A DNA stretch of 64,000 bases from Aequorivita capsosiphonis DSM 23843 (GTDB lineage Bacteria; Bacteroidota; Bacteroidia; Flavobacteriales; Flavobacteriaceae). Below the pieces are notes generated by a model, which was not told where the DNA came from, searched no databases, and saw only the letters and a list, made by a program, of their open reading frames with translations. Location: assembly GCF_000429125.1 (NCBI RefSeq), contig NZ_AUBG01000010.1:211645-275644 (forward strand), in the 5' to 3' direction. This document shows positions 55,570-64,000 of this stretch, piece by piece; the stretch's first letter is position 1; every line of letters begins with the position of its first letter. The translations under genes and the position numbers were made by a program.

Positions 55570-57261
55570 ATGCGCTGGACCCTTAAACCAATACCCGAAA
55601 ACGATAAAGTGAATTCCCTTTCAAGAGCTTTGAAAGTAGAGCCACTAATAGCTTCATTATTGGTACAACGCGGGATTGAAACTTTTCAAGAAGCTCAAAA
55701 ATTTTTTCGTCCAAGTCTTAAAGAGCTTCACGATCCGTTTTTGATGAAGGATATGGACAAAGCCGTTCTTCGCATCGAACAAGCAATTGAAAACGAAGAA
55801 AACATTTTGGTCTATGGCGATTATGATGTTGACGGAACCACAAGTGTAGCACTGCTTTCTTCTTATTTAAAGAGTTATTACCCGAATGTCGCAACCTATA
55901 TCCCTGATAGATATGACGAAGGTTATGGCGTTTCGTATAAAGGAATAGATTTCGCTTACGATAATGACTTTTCCTTGATAATCGCTCTGGATTGCGGGAT
56001 AAAAGCCATTGATAAAGTCGCGTATGCTTCCGAAAAAAATATTGAATTTATAATCTGTGACCACCACAGACCGGGGAAGGAAATTCCAAAAGCCGTAGCC
56101 GTACTAGACCCAAAGCGCGAAGATTGTGATTATCCGTATAAAGAGCTTTGTGGCTGTGGGGTTGGATTTAAATTGATTCAGGCGCTTTCAGTTAAAAGAG
56201 GGCTTCAAACTGAAGATCTACTTCTGTATTTAGATTTGGTGGCCACTGCGATTGGCGCGGACATTGTTCCCATAACCGGTGAAAATCGGATTCTAGCTTA
56301 TTATGGATTAAAGGTAATAAACAGCAATCCACGTACTGGTTTTAAAGCTATTTTAAAGCAGGTGAAAAAGGAAAAACTTACCATCACCGATGTGGTCTTT
56401 ATTATTGCTCCTCGCATTAACGCTGCAGGACGCATGAAACACGGAAACCACGCTGTTACTCTGCTTGTTGAAAACGATTTAGAAAAAGCTGAAATCTTTG
56501 CCGCCGAAATTGAAAAATTCAATACAGACCGAAGAGAAGCAGATAAATCCATTACCGAAGAAGCGCTTCAGCAAATTATCAATAATAAGGAGGAAGAAAG
56601 AAAAACCACCGTTGTCTATCAAGAAAACTGGCACAAAGGTGTTATTGGTATCGTAGCTTCACGATTGACAGAAACCTATTATCGCCCTACTCTAGTTTTT
56701 ACCAAGAGCGGAGAAAAGCTTGCTGCTTCCGCGCGTTCTGTAAAGGGATTTGACGTTTATAACGCCTTGGAAAGCTGTTCAGAACATATTGAACAATTTG
56801 GTGGACATATGTATGCCGCCGGTCTCACCCTGTTTGAAAAAGATTTTGAAAATTTTAAAAATGAATTTGAACGTGTAGTTTCAGAAACCATAGCTCCACA
56901 TTTACTCACTCCAGAAATTAAGATAGATGGAGAAATAGATCTAAATGATATCACACCGAAATTTTTTAGGATTTTAAAACAGTTTGGCCCCTTTGGCCCC
57001 GGAAATATGACCCCTACGTTTATGACCCAAAATCTAAAAGATATTGGTTTTGGTAAATGCGTGGGAGAAGACAAAACACATTTACGAGTGGTGGTAAAGC
57101 AAGGAAATTCCAATCAATTTACAGGAATTGGATTTAGCATGGCTGAAAAAAGTGATATTGCTTGTAGTGGAAAACCCTTCAAGGCAGCATATTGTATAGA
57201 CGAAAATGAGTGGCAGGGAAATGTGAGTTTGCAGCTTCGGCTGAAGGATATTATGGAGTGA
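55570..57261 (+). CDS. recJ: Single-stranded-DNA exonuclease RecJ
   Basis: The 563-residue 5'-3' exonuclease acts in repair and recombination. It has DHH-family motifs: DYDVDGTTS (Asp84 to Asp88), LDCGIKA, CDHHRPG (Asp164, His165, His166) and later the DHHA1 RSVKGFDV region. C-terminal OB-fold residues complete the chain. Its stop codon is joined to a heptamer repeat tract. Confidence 0.96.
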   Translation: MRWTLKPIPENDKVNSLSRALKVEPLIASLLVQRGIETFQEAQKFFRPSLKELHDPFLMKDMDKAVLRIEQAIENEENILVYGDYDVDGTTSVALLSSYLKSYYPNVATYIPDRYDEGYGVSYKGIDFAYDNDFSLIIALDCGIKAIDKVAYASEKNIEFIICDHHRPGKEIPKAVAVLDPKREDCDYPYKELCGCGVGFKLIQALSVKRGLQTEDLLLYLDLVATAIGADIVPITGENRILAYYGLKVINSNPRTGFKAILKQVKKEKLTITDVVFIIAPRINAAGRMKHGNHAVTLLVENDLEKAEIFAAEIEKFNTDRREADKSITEEALQQIINNKEEERKTTVVYQENWHKGVIGIVASRLTETYYRPTLVFTKSGEKLAASARSVKGFDVYNALESCSEHIEQFGGHMYAAGLTLFEKDFENFKNEFERVVSETIAPHLLTPEIKIDGEIDLNDITPKFFRILKQFGPFGPGNMTPTFMTQNLKDIGFGKCVGEDKTHLRVVVKQGNSNQFTGIGFSMAEKSDIACSGKPFKAAYCIDENEWQGNVSLQLRLKDIME

Positions 57262-57302
57262 TTCAGTATCCAGTATTCAGTGTTCAGTATTCAGTAAGCA
57301 GT
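57261..57302. repeat. Degenerate heptamer tract (ATTCAGT-like)
   Basis: Six 7-base units (ATTCAGT, ATCCAGT, ATTCAGT, GTTCAGT, ATTCAGT, AAGCAGT) follow the recJ stop without a break. They belong to the family that forms pure arrays at 59917 and 62747. Confidence 0.75.
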
Positions 57303-57446
57303 ATTTGGTGATTAGCGATTTCTTTTTAAATAAAACTCAACCTTCAAAATTTCTACAAAGTTTCTAAAAAACCTTGTAGGTCTCACAAATGAATAATTTA
57401 ACGCTACGCTAGAATACCTTTAGGGGCAGAAAGACCTTGTGGGACG

Positions 57447-58226
57447 TTAAAGATTTATAGAATTATTATCAACATTAAATTCTTTCAACTCAAACTTCTC
57501 TCCATCAAAAACGCCATAAGTATAATGATTAATCCAATCACCAAGATTATAGTACATTGAATTTTCACCAACATTTATTTCCATTGGCAAGTGGCGATGT
57601 CCAAAGATGAAGTAATCGTAATGCTCTTTTTCCAATTTGCGTTTTGCATATTGCGCAAGCCATTCTTTTTCCTCACCCAAAAAATGCTTGTCATCGTCAC
57701 CTGAAATCAATTTATTTTTCACTGAAAGATGCTGGGCCACGCGTACACCAATATCGGGATGCACCCATCGGAAAAGCCATTGAAAAAAAGGACTTGTAAA
57801 GACCTTTTTCATTCGTTTATAGCCTTTATCGCCTGGGCCTTTTCCATCACCATGGCCAATAAAAAAATGTTTGTTATTAAACACAAATGCCTTAGGCTCG
57901 TGATACACAGGGATATTGAGCTCCTTTTCAAAATAATCGTGCATCCACAAATCGTGGTTTCCAACAAAAAAATAAATTTGGATTCCACTGTCTCGAAGTT
58001 CTGCAAGTTTCCCAAGGGTACGAACAAAGCCTTTCGGAACAACTTTTTTGTATTCAAACCAAAAATCGAAGAGATCACCCAGAAGGAAAATCACATCGGC
58101 ATCGTCTTTTATGGAATCTAACCATTTTACGAAAATCTTTTCGCGCGGTAAGCTTTCAGCTTGGGTTGGCGCACCAAGATGGTTGTCGCTGGAGAAGTAT
58201 ATTTTCTTGCCTTGTGGAATTTGCAT
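57447..58226 (-). CDS. lpxH: UDP-2,3-diacylglucosamine diphosphatase (LpxH-like)
   Basis: The 259-residue calcineurin-like phosphatase has all motifs of the family: SSDNHLG at residues 12-18, GDLFDFW, GNHDLW, the HGDG motif and GHRH. It makes lipid X in lipid A synthesis on the cytoplasmic side. The ATG at 58226 replaces a TTG two codons earlier. It is 26 bases after queD, likely in one operon. Confidence 0.9.
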   Translation of the reverse strand: MQIPQGKKIYFSSDNHLGAPTQAESLPREKIFVKWLDSIKDDADVIFLLGDLFDFWFEYKKVVPKGFVRTLGKLAELRDSGIQIYFFVGNHDLWMHDYFEKELNIPVYHEPKAFVFNNKHFFIGHGDGKGPGDKGYKRMKKVFTSPFFQWLFRWVHPDIGVRVAQHLSVKNKLISGDDDKHFLGEEKEWLAQYAKRKLEKEHYDYFIFGHRHLPMEINVGENSMYYNLGDWINHYTYGVFDGEKFELKEFNVDNNSINL

Positions 58227-58252
58227 ATTCAAAGATAGGAAAGTGATTGGTT

Positions 58253-58702
58253 TTAATTATCTCCAGCAACCCATTCTGCATAACTGCTATCGGTTTCCTG
58301 AAGCTTTAAGGAATGAAGCTGAATATTTTTTGGCAAACGGTTCTTTATTTTTTCTGAAAAGTCAATGACCATCATTTCGCTAGTGGGCTGATAATCTACC
58401 AAAAGCACATTGTGGCCGCGATCGCTCAATTCCTTTGCCAATTCAACGTGTGGTGTGTTTTTATTGAAAACCGTAGCATGATCAAAAACATCAACAATTT
58501 CCTCCTTTACAATCTTCTTTAAATCCCCAAAATCTATAACCATCCCAAATTTCACATTGTTGCTGTCATCAATTGGACGGCCAACAACAGTCACAGAAAG
58601 TTTGTAACTGTGTCCGTGCACATTCCGGCATTTACCATCATAACCGTATAAGGCGTGGCCAGTTTCAAAGGAAAAAATCTTAGTAATTCGTATTGTTTGC
58701 AT
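58253..58702 (-). CDS. queD: 6-carboxytetrahydropterin synthase
   Basis: The 149-residue enzyme makes the queuosine precursor 6-carboxy-5,6,7,8-tetrahydropterin from dihydroneopterin triphosphate. The zinc ligands His16, His29 and His31 and catalytic Cys25 are present in GHALYGYDGKCRNVHGHSY. Upstream lies a good -7 element, so it starts the queD-lpxH operon. Confidence 0.95.
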   Translation of the reverse strand: MQTIRITKIFSFETGHALYGYDGKCRNVHGHSYKLSVTVVGRPIDDSNNVKFGMVIDFGDLKKIVKEEIVDVFDHATVFNKNTPHVELAKELSDRGHNVLLVDYQPTSEMMVIDFSEKIKNRLPKNIQLHSLKLQETDSSYAEWVAGDN

Positions 58703-58719
58703 TACTTTTATTTAGACCT

Positions 58720-58727
58720 CAAAGATA
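58720..58727 (-). promoter_or_regulatory. queD: Possible queD promoter -7 element
   Basis: The minus strand reads TATCTTTG, matching TAnnTTTG, 17 bases before the queD ATG. A -33 TTTG is not seen. Confidence 0.4.
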
Positions 58728-58806
58728 CTGCTTTTGAAAAGAAATTTATTTTAAGAAACCTATAGATTTCTAACCTATCTTTACTTACTTTTTTATAGAA
58801 CTGCAA

Positions 58807-59442
58807 ATGACCGAAGAACTTTTTGAACAGCTGGAATTCGTTGAAAATCCTTTGTTCGAAACTATTATTGAAGACTTGCTTCAGCAGCAATACTGCATTA
58901 TAAACAACTTTTTTTCTTCGGAAGATGTGGAGATTTTGCGCAATTCATTACTTGCAAAATACGAAGCCGATAAGTTTAAGAAATCGGCAATCGGCAACCG
59001 AGTCAAAGAAGAAATAGTCAAAACCATTCGTGGGGATTTCATTCTTTGGATGGATGAAAATAATGCAAATCAAGCTGAATTAGTTTTCTTCAGAAAAATA
59101 AATGAGCTGGTAGATTATTTAAACAAAACCTGCTTTTTAGGAATTCTCCATAAAGAATTCCACTACGCGGTTTACCCAAAAGAAACATTTTATAAACGCC
59201 ATTTGGATACTTTTCAAAATGACGACCGCCGGAAACTTTCTATTGTGTGCTATTTAAACGAAGAAAACTGGCCACGAGAAAACGGTGGCGAACTAACAAT
59301 TTACACGGAAAAAGAAGTGCTGGATATTTTACCAATTCCAGGACGCTTAGTTATTTTTGAGAGTCAGATTCTTGAACACGAAGTAAAAGTTGTAAAAGCC
59401 TCTGAACGTATGAGCATCACAGGATGGTTAAAAACGCGTTAA
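58807..59442 (+). CDS. 2-oxoglutarate/Fe(II)-dependent oxygenase
   Basis: The 211-residue protein has the facial triad HLD (His132, Asp134) in YKRHLDTFQ and His191 in LEHEV, and the 2-oxoglutarate-binding Arg201 in ERMSITGW. It resembles prolyl-4-hydroxylase-like proteins. The substrate is not evident. It is divergent to queD. Confidence 0.9.
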   Translation: MTEELFEQLEFVENPLFETIIEDLLQQQYCIINNFFSSEDVEILRNSLLAKYEADKFKKSAIGNRVKEEIVKTIRGDFILWMDENNANQAELVFFRKINELVDYLNKTCFLGILHKEFHYAVYPKETFYKRHLDTFQNDDRRKLSIVCYLNEENWPRENGGELTIYTEKEVLDILPIPGRLVIFESQILEHEVKVVKASERMSITGWLKTR

Positions 59443-59464
59443 TTTTAAACTCGTCTCTTAAAAT

Positions 59465-59776
59465 TTATAGATAAATCTGATGATCGCGACAATACTTGTT
59501 TATATAATTGCGTAGATTTTCCACGGCATTTTTGAAATCAACGCGCTCACTTTCTCCAAAACGTTCCGCTTCCAAATCACGTTTTAGCTCCATGGCAATA
59601 CTTTCACGGATTTCGGCTATCAAAATGCGAAGGTATTTTTCCTTGCTCATTTCTGAAACTTGTTGCAAGTCTATAAATGCATCGCAGACTTCAGCATATT
59701 CTGAAGCGAGTTCCTTTACCTCTGGATTTTCTAGTAGTTCAGGGTTTTTTTTGAATATTTCATAAGGTGTTTTCAC
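59465..59776 (-). CDS. Hypothetical small helical protein
   Basis: The 103-residue protein is wholly helical and highly charged. It has no signal peptide, membrane segment or known motif. It lies just downstream of a short membrane frame and a MATE gene on the same strand. Confidence 0.55.
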   Translation of the reverse strand: MKTPYEIFKKNPELLENPEVKELASEYAEVCDAFIDLQQVSEMSKEKYLRILIAEIRESIAMELKRDLEAERFGESERVDFKNAVENLRNYINKYCRDHQIYL

Positions 59777-59813
59777 ATCAAAAAATATTTTATGAATAAA
59801 TATACGTAATAGA

Positions 59814-59912
59814 TTAGCGCTTTTTCAGCTTTTGATAAATAACGACAGCTATTACCAAAACTCCCAATATTAAAAATAGACCGGGGCCTCCTATAAATTT
59901 TAACCAATCCAT
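59814..59912 (-). CDS. Small single-pass membrane protein (32 residues)
   Basis: This frame starts MDWLKFIGGPG, has one hydrophobic helix (residues 12-26, LFLILGVLVIAVVIY) and ends in the basic tail QKLKKR. The composition matches a small membrane peptide and starts with ATG. It is too short for an 60-residue cutoff. It sits between the hypothetical and MATE genes on the same strand; a heptamer tract lies directly before its start. Confidence 0.5.
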   Translation of the reverse strand: MDWLKFIGGPGLFLILGVLVIAVVIYQKLKKR

Positions 59913-59916
59913 ATTT

Positions 59917-59940
59917 CAGTGTTCAGTGTTCAGTGTTCAG
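59917..59940. repeat. Heptamer array CAGTGTT, three copies
   Basis: Three perfect CAGTGTT units (59917-59937) and a partial fourth occur between the small membrane frame and the MATE gene. They are the same heptamer as at 62747. Confidence 0.85.
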
Positions 59941-59949
59941 TAAAAATAT

Positions 59950-61284
59950 TTAATTTTTAATCAATGGGATGTATTTTCTTCGAAATTTGATAACTAGGGC
60001 CCCTCCTCTATAAGCTACCCAAACGGTCATTGCGATCCAAATTCCCACTAAGCCCCAATCCATGTACTTTGATAAGTAAAGCACAGGAATAAAGCCGAAA
60101 ATAGTAGCACCCAACAACACATTTCGCAGATAACCCATTTCTCCCAGACCCTTAAAAATTGAATCTAAGGTAAAAGCAATTGCGTTTAGCGGAAGACATA
60201 TTAAAACCATAAAGAACATGCCATAGAAAATGGAGAGTACGGTTTCATCTTTATTAAAGAGAAATCCTAATGGCTCATAAAGAAGTATCCCTGCAAGAAC
60301 AAGAATCGTTGCCACGATAAGATTATAGAAACTCACTTTTTTGGTGAGTTCCCAAAGAGATTTGTAATTGCGTTCCCCTAATAGTTTTCCTGACAGAATA
60401 TTACCGGCCGCACCGTAACCATCGAGAAAGAACGCCGTAAAGATCCAGATATTAAAGGCGATGGTGTGCGCGGCAATGTACTCCTTTCCCAAGTCTGCCG
60501 CCTCACGCGTAGCTAAGATCAAAGCAGTATTTAGAGCTACAGAACGTAAAAATAAGTTGAGGCTCATGTTTATGAGGCGCTTAATTTCTGGATGCAAAGG
60601 CAATTTTAATTTTAGAGACACATCTGTTTTTTTCATCAGAAAGATGAAGGCTAAGACTGCCATAATAAGTTGCGAAATAAGGCTGGCCCAGGCAGCTCCC
60701 TCAATTCCCATTGGCTCTACCGCCCCTTCTACTCCATAAACCAATGCGAAATCCAGCCCAATGTTTAACCCTGCACCAATTGCGGCGATAATCATTGGCC
60801 AAAAAGTGTTTTGCAAACCCCGAAAGATTCCAAATACGGCAAAAGTGAACAAGGTAAGCGGAAAACCCCAAACACGAATGTTGTAATAGTCAATGCTAAA
60901 ATCCAATACAATTCCCTTGGCATTCATCATTGAAAAGATTTCTTCCACAAAGAAATAAGTTGAAAATAAAACAATAATACTTAGGGCGATATTGAAATAA
61001 ATGGCTTGAGCGGGAAAATTTTTTAATTCATCAATCTTGCCCGCTCCAAGGTTTTGTGCAACGATAGTAGCAATCGCACTTCGGGTTTGTCCTAAAATCC
61101 AAATAAGCGCCGATAGAAAAGATCCAACAATACCTACTGCAGCGAGAGATTCTATTCCAAAATCCTTAATATTCCCAACAACGGCCGCATCTGTAGCTGA
61201 AAGAACTGGTTCGGCGATGCCCGAAATAATTGCGGGAATGGCGAGCTGCTGAATACGTTTAAAGGAAATATCTGTTAGGGACAT
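59950..61284 (-). CDS. MATE family efflux transporter
   Basis: The 444-residue protein has 12 predicted membrane segments with the two halves typical of the MATE family. Motifs such as GIAEPVLSATDAAVVGNIKD at the start and AHTIAFNIWIF in the second half match. It exports drugs or metabolites by sodium or proton antiport. The start codon lies 30 bases after the GNAT gene. Confidence 0.93.
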   Translation of the reverse strand: MSLTDISFKRIQQLAIPAIISGIAEPVLSATDAAVVGNIKDFGIESLAAVGIVGSFLSALIWILGQTRSAIATIVAQNLGAGKIDELKNFPAQAIYFNIALSIIVLFSTYFFVEEIFSMMNAKGIVLDFSIDYYNIRVWGFPLTLFTFAVFGIFRGLQNTFWPMIIAAIGAGLNIGLDFALVYGVEGAVEPMGIEGAAWASLISQLIMAVLAFIFLMKKTDVSLKLKLPLHPEIKRLINMSLNLFLRSVALNTALILATREAADLGKEYIAAHTIAFNIWIFTAFFLDGYGAAGNILSGKLLGERNYKSLWELTKKVSFYNLIVATILVLAGILLYEPLGFLFNKDETVLSIFYGMFFMVLICLPLNAIAFTLDSIFKGLGEMGYLRNVLLGATIFGFIPVLYLSKYMDWGLVGIWIAMTVWVAYRGGALVIKFRRKYIPLIKN

Positions 61285-61314
61285 ATAACCGGCAAAGCTA
61301 CAAAATAGGACTTA

Positions 61315-61830
61315 TTAAGAAGCTGTTTCAGATAAGGGAAGTTCATAACAATAAAATGGAAACTCACTTTGATTGGGGAAATAGATATTTTCCAAACGTT
61401 TATAACTACGCGCCTCATAAAATTTCTGATTGCGAAGATTTTGGCTAAAAGTATCCAAGCGTATGGAGGCTTTATTATTTTGAATAGCAAGATTTTCCGC
61501 GAAATCCATTAAACTTCTAGCTATTCCTTTTCCTTGATAATCCGGATGAACAGCCAAACGATGAATGTAATAATGATTTGAGGTTTCTGTAAGCCACTTT
61601 ACGGTTTCATATTCTTTATCCATTTTTGTCGAAATAACGATGCAACCAAGTATTGTTTTTTCTGAAGTAAAAACATATAATTCTCCTCTTTCAATATCTT
61701 TTTCAAAGGCTTCTGAGTTTGGGTAGGTTTCATTCCATTGAAAAATTCCCTGCATATTCATTTTTTCACCACAGGCTTGCGTCATGGCAAGGATCTGATC
61801 AATTTGTGATAATTTTGCAATTTGAATCAT
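61315..61830 (-). CDS. GNAT family N-acetyltransferase
   Basis: The 171-residue protein has the acetyl-CoA loop AVHPDYQGKGIARSLM near residue 95 and RNQKFYEARSYKRLE after it. The acceptor cannot be inferred. The gene lies upstream of the MATE gene on the same strand and the two may be co-transcribed. Confidence 0.88.
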   Translation of the reverse strand: MIQIAKLSQIDQILAMTQACGEKMNMQGIFQWNETYPNSEAFEKDIERGELYVFTSEKTILGCIVISTKMDKEYETVKWLTETSNHYYIHRLAVHPDYQGKGIARSLMDFAENLAIQNNKASIRLDTFSQNLRNQKFYEARSYKRLENIYFPNQSEFPFYCYELPLSETAS

Positions 61831-61950
61831 ATTAAACTTTAATTTTGCTGATAAATTAAAAGTATTCTTTAGCTTGTAAAGTATTTGTTAGCATTTTGGC
61901 ATTCGCAGTCTTACAAAATTAAACACTTCGTTTATAAATTTTTAATAGTA

Positions 61951-62745
61951 ATGAAAAATATTCTAGTGCCTGTTGGCTCTTCCGAAAATTCGGCAAGCAA
62001 TTTACAATACGCCATAGATTTGGCAAAAGAGATAAATGCCAAGGTCTATGTGGTCTCTATTTTTAAAGAGCTTTCTAAAGTTGGAGGTCTTTCAAAGGTA
62101 AATACTATTTTAAAAGAAGACTCAGAAAATCGATTAAATGAGGTTCTTGCATTGGTTGACACAAAAGGAGTGTCTGTAATCTCCCATCCTGTTAAAGGAG
62201 AGGTTTTGGAAGGAATCAGTCGAATAAATAGGCAAATTCCTATCGATTTAATGGTATTAGCGCCCCGAAGCAATTCGATTAAAGAAGAAGTTTATCTCGG
62301 AAAAACATCGGGTAAACTTTTAAAGCGCACCAATATTCCAATTCTAGTAGTTCCCGAAGGAGCCAAATTTAAATCGCCAAAAACTATGCTTATGGCTTTT
62401 AAGAATGGATCTTTTGAGCACGATGATTTATTGGATGCCGTACGGCAATTTAAAGATCGTTTTGGCACGGTAGTTAATGTACTTCACGTAGAAACTCCAA
62501 ACACCACGGAAGAAATGGCAGCTGTTACAGATAATTTAATGGCTCTGAAATCATCTTACACTAGGGTTGAAGCCGCCACTACCTTTCAAGCAGTGATTGA
62601 GTATTTTCAACAATACCATCCAGATATACTTTGCGTGGTTAGAAGAAAACGCGGATTCTTCAAAAAAATGTGGGAAAAGAATGAAATCTACAAGAGCGAG
62701 TTTTATACCAGTAAACCTCTGTTAGTTCTTCCTGTGCAGGATTAA
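61951..62745 (+). CDS. Universal stress protein
   Basis: The 264-residue protein starts at ATG 61951, MKNILVPVGSSENSASNL, the classic UspA opening. An earlier in-frame ATG at 61885 adds 22 unlike residues. The first domain (1-140) ends in KLLKRTNIPILVVPEG. The second half is a degenerate copy of the same fold, typical of the tandem Usp proteins of Bacteroidota. The gene ends at a heptamer array. Confidence 0.88.
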   Translation: MKNILVPVGSSENSASNLQYAIDLAKEINAKVYVVSIFKELSKVGGLSKVNTILKEDSENRLNEVLALVDTKGVSVISHPVKGEVLEGISRINRQIPIDLMVLAPRSNSIKEEVYLGKTSGKLLKRTNIPILVVPEGAKFKSPKTMLMAFKNGSFEHDDLLDAVRQFKDRFGTVVNVLHVETPNTTEEMAAVTDNLMALKSSYTRVEAATTFQAVIEYFQQYHPDILCVVRRKRGFFKKMWEKNEIYKSEFYTSKPLLVLPVQD

Positions 62746-62746
62746 A

Positions 62747-62830
62747 CAGTGTTCAGTGTTCAGTGTTCAGTGTTCAGTGTTCAGTGTTCAGTGTTCAGTG
62801 TTCAGTGTTCAGTGTTCAGTGTTCAGTGTT
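62747..62830. repeat. Heptamer array CAGTGTT, twelve copies
   Basis: Twelve uninterrupted, identical CAGTGTT units span 84 bases and start one base after the stop codon of the universal stress gene. The identity of units implies recent copying, and the tract may vary in length between strains. Confidence 0.95.
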
Positions 62831-63016
62831 CAAAACTAAAAAATGAACGTTTACATTCCTACGGAATAATTAATATTGTATCTTTTTATCTAACTTTAAA
62901 GTAAAATTGCGATTGATTCGGGAATAGCTTCTCATCTCCTAGCTTTGGAATTAGGCGGCCAATGCTTTCTCAAATAATATTCTAAAAAAAATTGGCAGTC
63001 TCCACAAACAGCTTTT

Positions 63017-63050
63017 ACTGCTTACTGAATACCGCCAACAGGATACTGAA
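63017..63050. repeat. Inverted degenerate heptamer copy
   Basis: The minus strand carries TATTCAGTAAGCAGT (63017-63031), identical to 57288-57302, and TTCAGTATCC (63041-63050), identical to 57262-57271. It is the reverse-orientation partner of the recJ-side tract and is directly next to tRNA-Ala. Confidence 0.7.
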
Positions 63051-63054
63051 GTTG

Positions 63055-63128
<74 letters not shown>

Positions 63129-63209
63129 ATTTTTGTTTCGAAGCTCAAAGAGCAAAGGAACATTCGTTGATTAGGATGGCAAAAATAGGAAAATTTTCAA
63201 TACGTTGCT

Positions 63210-64000
63210 TCATTTTAAAAAATGAATCGTGCGTTCTACAACACTTTTTAATTCTTTTGGCAACGAGTCTTCATTCCAAGGGTGCTTGGAATTAAAAACA
63301 TGATCTGCGCCTTCAATTATTTCCAGTTTACTTTTTGGATTCCATGAACGAATTGCTTCGGCTTCATTTATGGAAACCGTTGGATCCTCCGTTCCGTGAA
63401 CAATAAGCTGAGGAATATTTAAGTTTTTCACAGCCCGCAGAATTGAGAATCTTTCCTCATTCGCTTTAAAGTCTTTATAGAATTGGAAGTTGTGTGGCAT
63501 TAATTGCTTTGTACGGCTATTTTCAACGTGTGTAACGCCGGTTTCTTTCCAATCCTCAAAGTTCTGGGTTCCTTCTTGAAACCTCGGTTTAAAATCGCTT
63601 ACACCAGCCCAAGTAATTACTTTTTCGATTCGGGGACCTTCTTCGGCTTTTATTAAAGCAATTCCGCCGCCTCGGCTATGACCAATTAAAGCGATGCTTG
63701 AAATGACTATTGGAAGACTTTCGTGGTCACTTTCTATAAAATTTAGAACTCTGTCTAAATCATCCAACTCTAAACTAAAATTATTTTCCGCGAAGGCTTT
63801 CAAATCAGGAAAATCAATGGGCTGTTCAATCGTACCGCCATTGTGTGAAAAATTGAATTTTAAAAAGCAGAAACCAGCTTTCGCAAATTCCTCCGCAACT
63901 AAATGCCAAGCTCCCCAATCTTTAAAACCTTTATAACCGTGACAAAAAATGACAACGGGTTGCGGTTTTTGTACTTCTTCAAAATAAACATCGTAAAGGA
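63210..64000 (-). CDS. Alpha/beta hydrolase (partial, 5' end beyond the window)
   Basis: The reading frame continues open past 64000, so the start is missing; the visible 263 residues contain HGYKGFKDWGA near the beginning, the nucleophile elbow GHSRGGG, the acid in GTEDPTVS and a late GADHVF with the catalytic histidine. It resembles dienelactone hydrolase or S9-like hydrolases. Substrate is not known. Confidence 0.85.
   Translation of the reverse strand, partial: LYDVYFEEVQKPQPVVIFCHGYKGFKDWGAWHLVAEEFAKAGFCFLKFNFSHNGGTIEQPIDFPDLKAFAENNFSLELDDLDRVLNFIESDHESLPIVISSIALIGHSRGGGIALIKAEEGPRIEKVITWAGVSDFKPRFQEGTQNFEDWKETGVTHVENSRTKQLMPHNFQFYKDFKANEERFSILRAVKNLNIPQLIVHGTEDPTVSINEAEAIRSWNPKSKLEIIEGADHVFNSKHPWNEDSLPKELKSVVERTIHFLK

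Noticed and set aside
62747-62830. Heptamer array as a CRISPR array
   Set aside because: Units are only seven bases with no spacers.

Overview
The window looks like a chromosomal segment of a marine-type member of the Flavobacteriaceae (Bacteroidota). The evidence is the A+T-rich sequence, several start-proximal copies of the Bacteroidota -7 promoter element TAnnTTTG, a type IX secretion (T9SS) component (PorZ) next to recO, T9SS C-terminal sorting domains, a eukaryote-like (type 2) IleRS followed by a degenerate DksA/TraR protein, and flavobacterial families such as DUF6268-like and THC0290_0291-like proteins. Genus cannot be fixed from the sequence alone.

Layout. 1-6 kb: a DUF2752 protein, lspA, a DUF4097-like exported protein and the ileS-dksA-like pair, with a structured repeat before lspA. 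6-13 kb: an exported lipoprotein, dsbD, a nested palindromic element, a class V aminotransferase, a DUF6268-like barrel, a zinc-ribbon protein and a SYLF protein. 13.2-15.9 kb: a previously unmarked small gene on the minus strand, apparently split, then a soluble histidine kinase and an NtrC-type sigma-54 regulator. 16-24 kb: glutamate dehydrogenase, a GreA-like factor, a three-gene proton-translocating transhydrogenase and a 14-repeat FG-GAP T9SS cargo. 24-33 kb: beta-lactamase-fold hydrolase, aldehyde dehydrogenase, GNAT, ferritin, recO-porZ. 33-50 kb: sulfur amino-acid enzyme, the yicC-gmk-nadD operon, gpsA, prolyl oligopeptidase, asd, amidase, mscL, alr, tdk. 50-64 kb: rsmI, a DUF4143 ATPase behind three phased palindromes, a carboxymuconolactone decarboxylase-like gene with a decayed copy of its 3' end, a large unknown protein, recJ, lpxH, queD, MATE and GNAT genes, a universal stress protein, tRNA-Ala(GGC) and a partial hydrolase.

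Most genes are housekeeping and metabolic: NAD(P) balance (pnt, gdh, nadD, gpsA), envelope biogenesis and quality (lspA, dsbD, lpxH, amidase, alr, porZ), translation and repair (ileS, rsmI, recJ, recO). No transposase, prophage, integrase or CRISPR array is visible. The unusual material is mostly non-coding: an operator-like array of three 20-bp palindromes at 32-33 bp spacing before the DUF4143 ATPase, a nested palindromic element at 9.4 kb, four sites of one heptamer repeat family between 57 and 63 kb, and several small or broken genes missed by a 60-residue cutoff. The best candidate for an undescribed system is the ATPase with its palindrome array.
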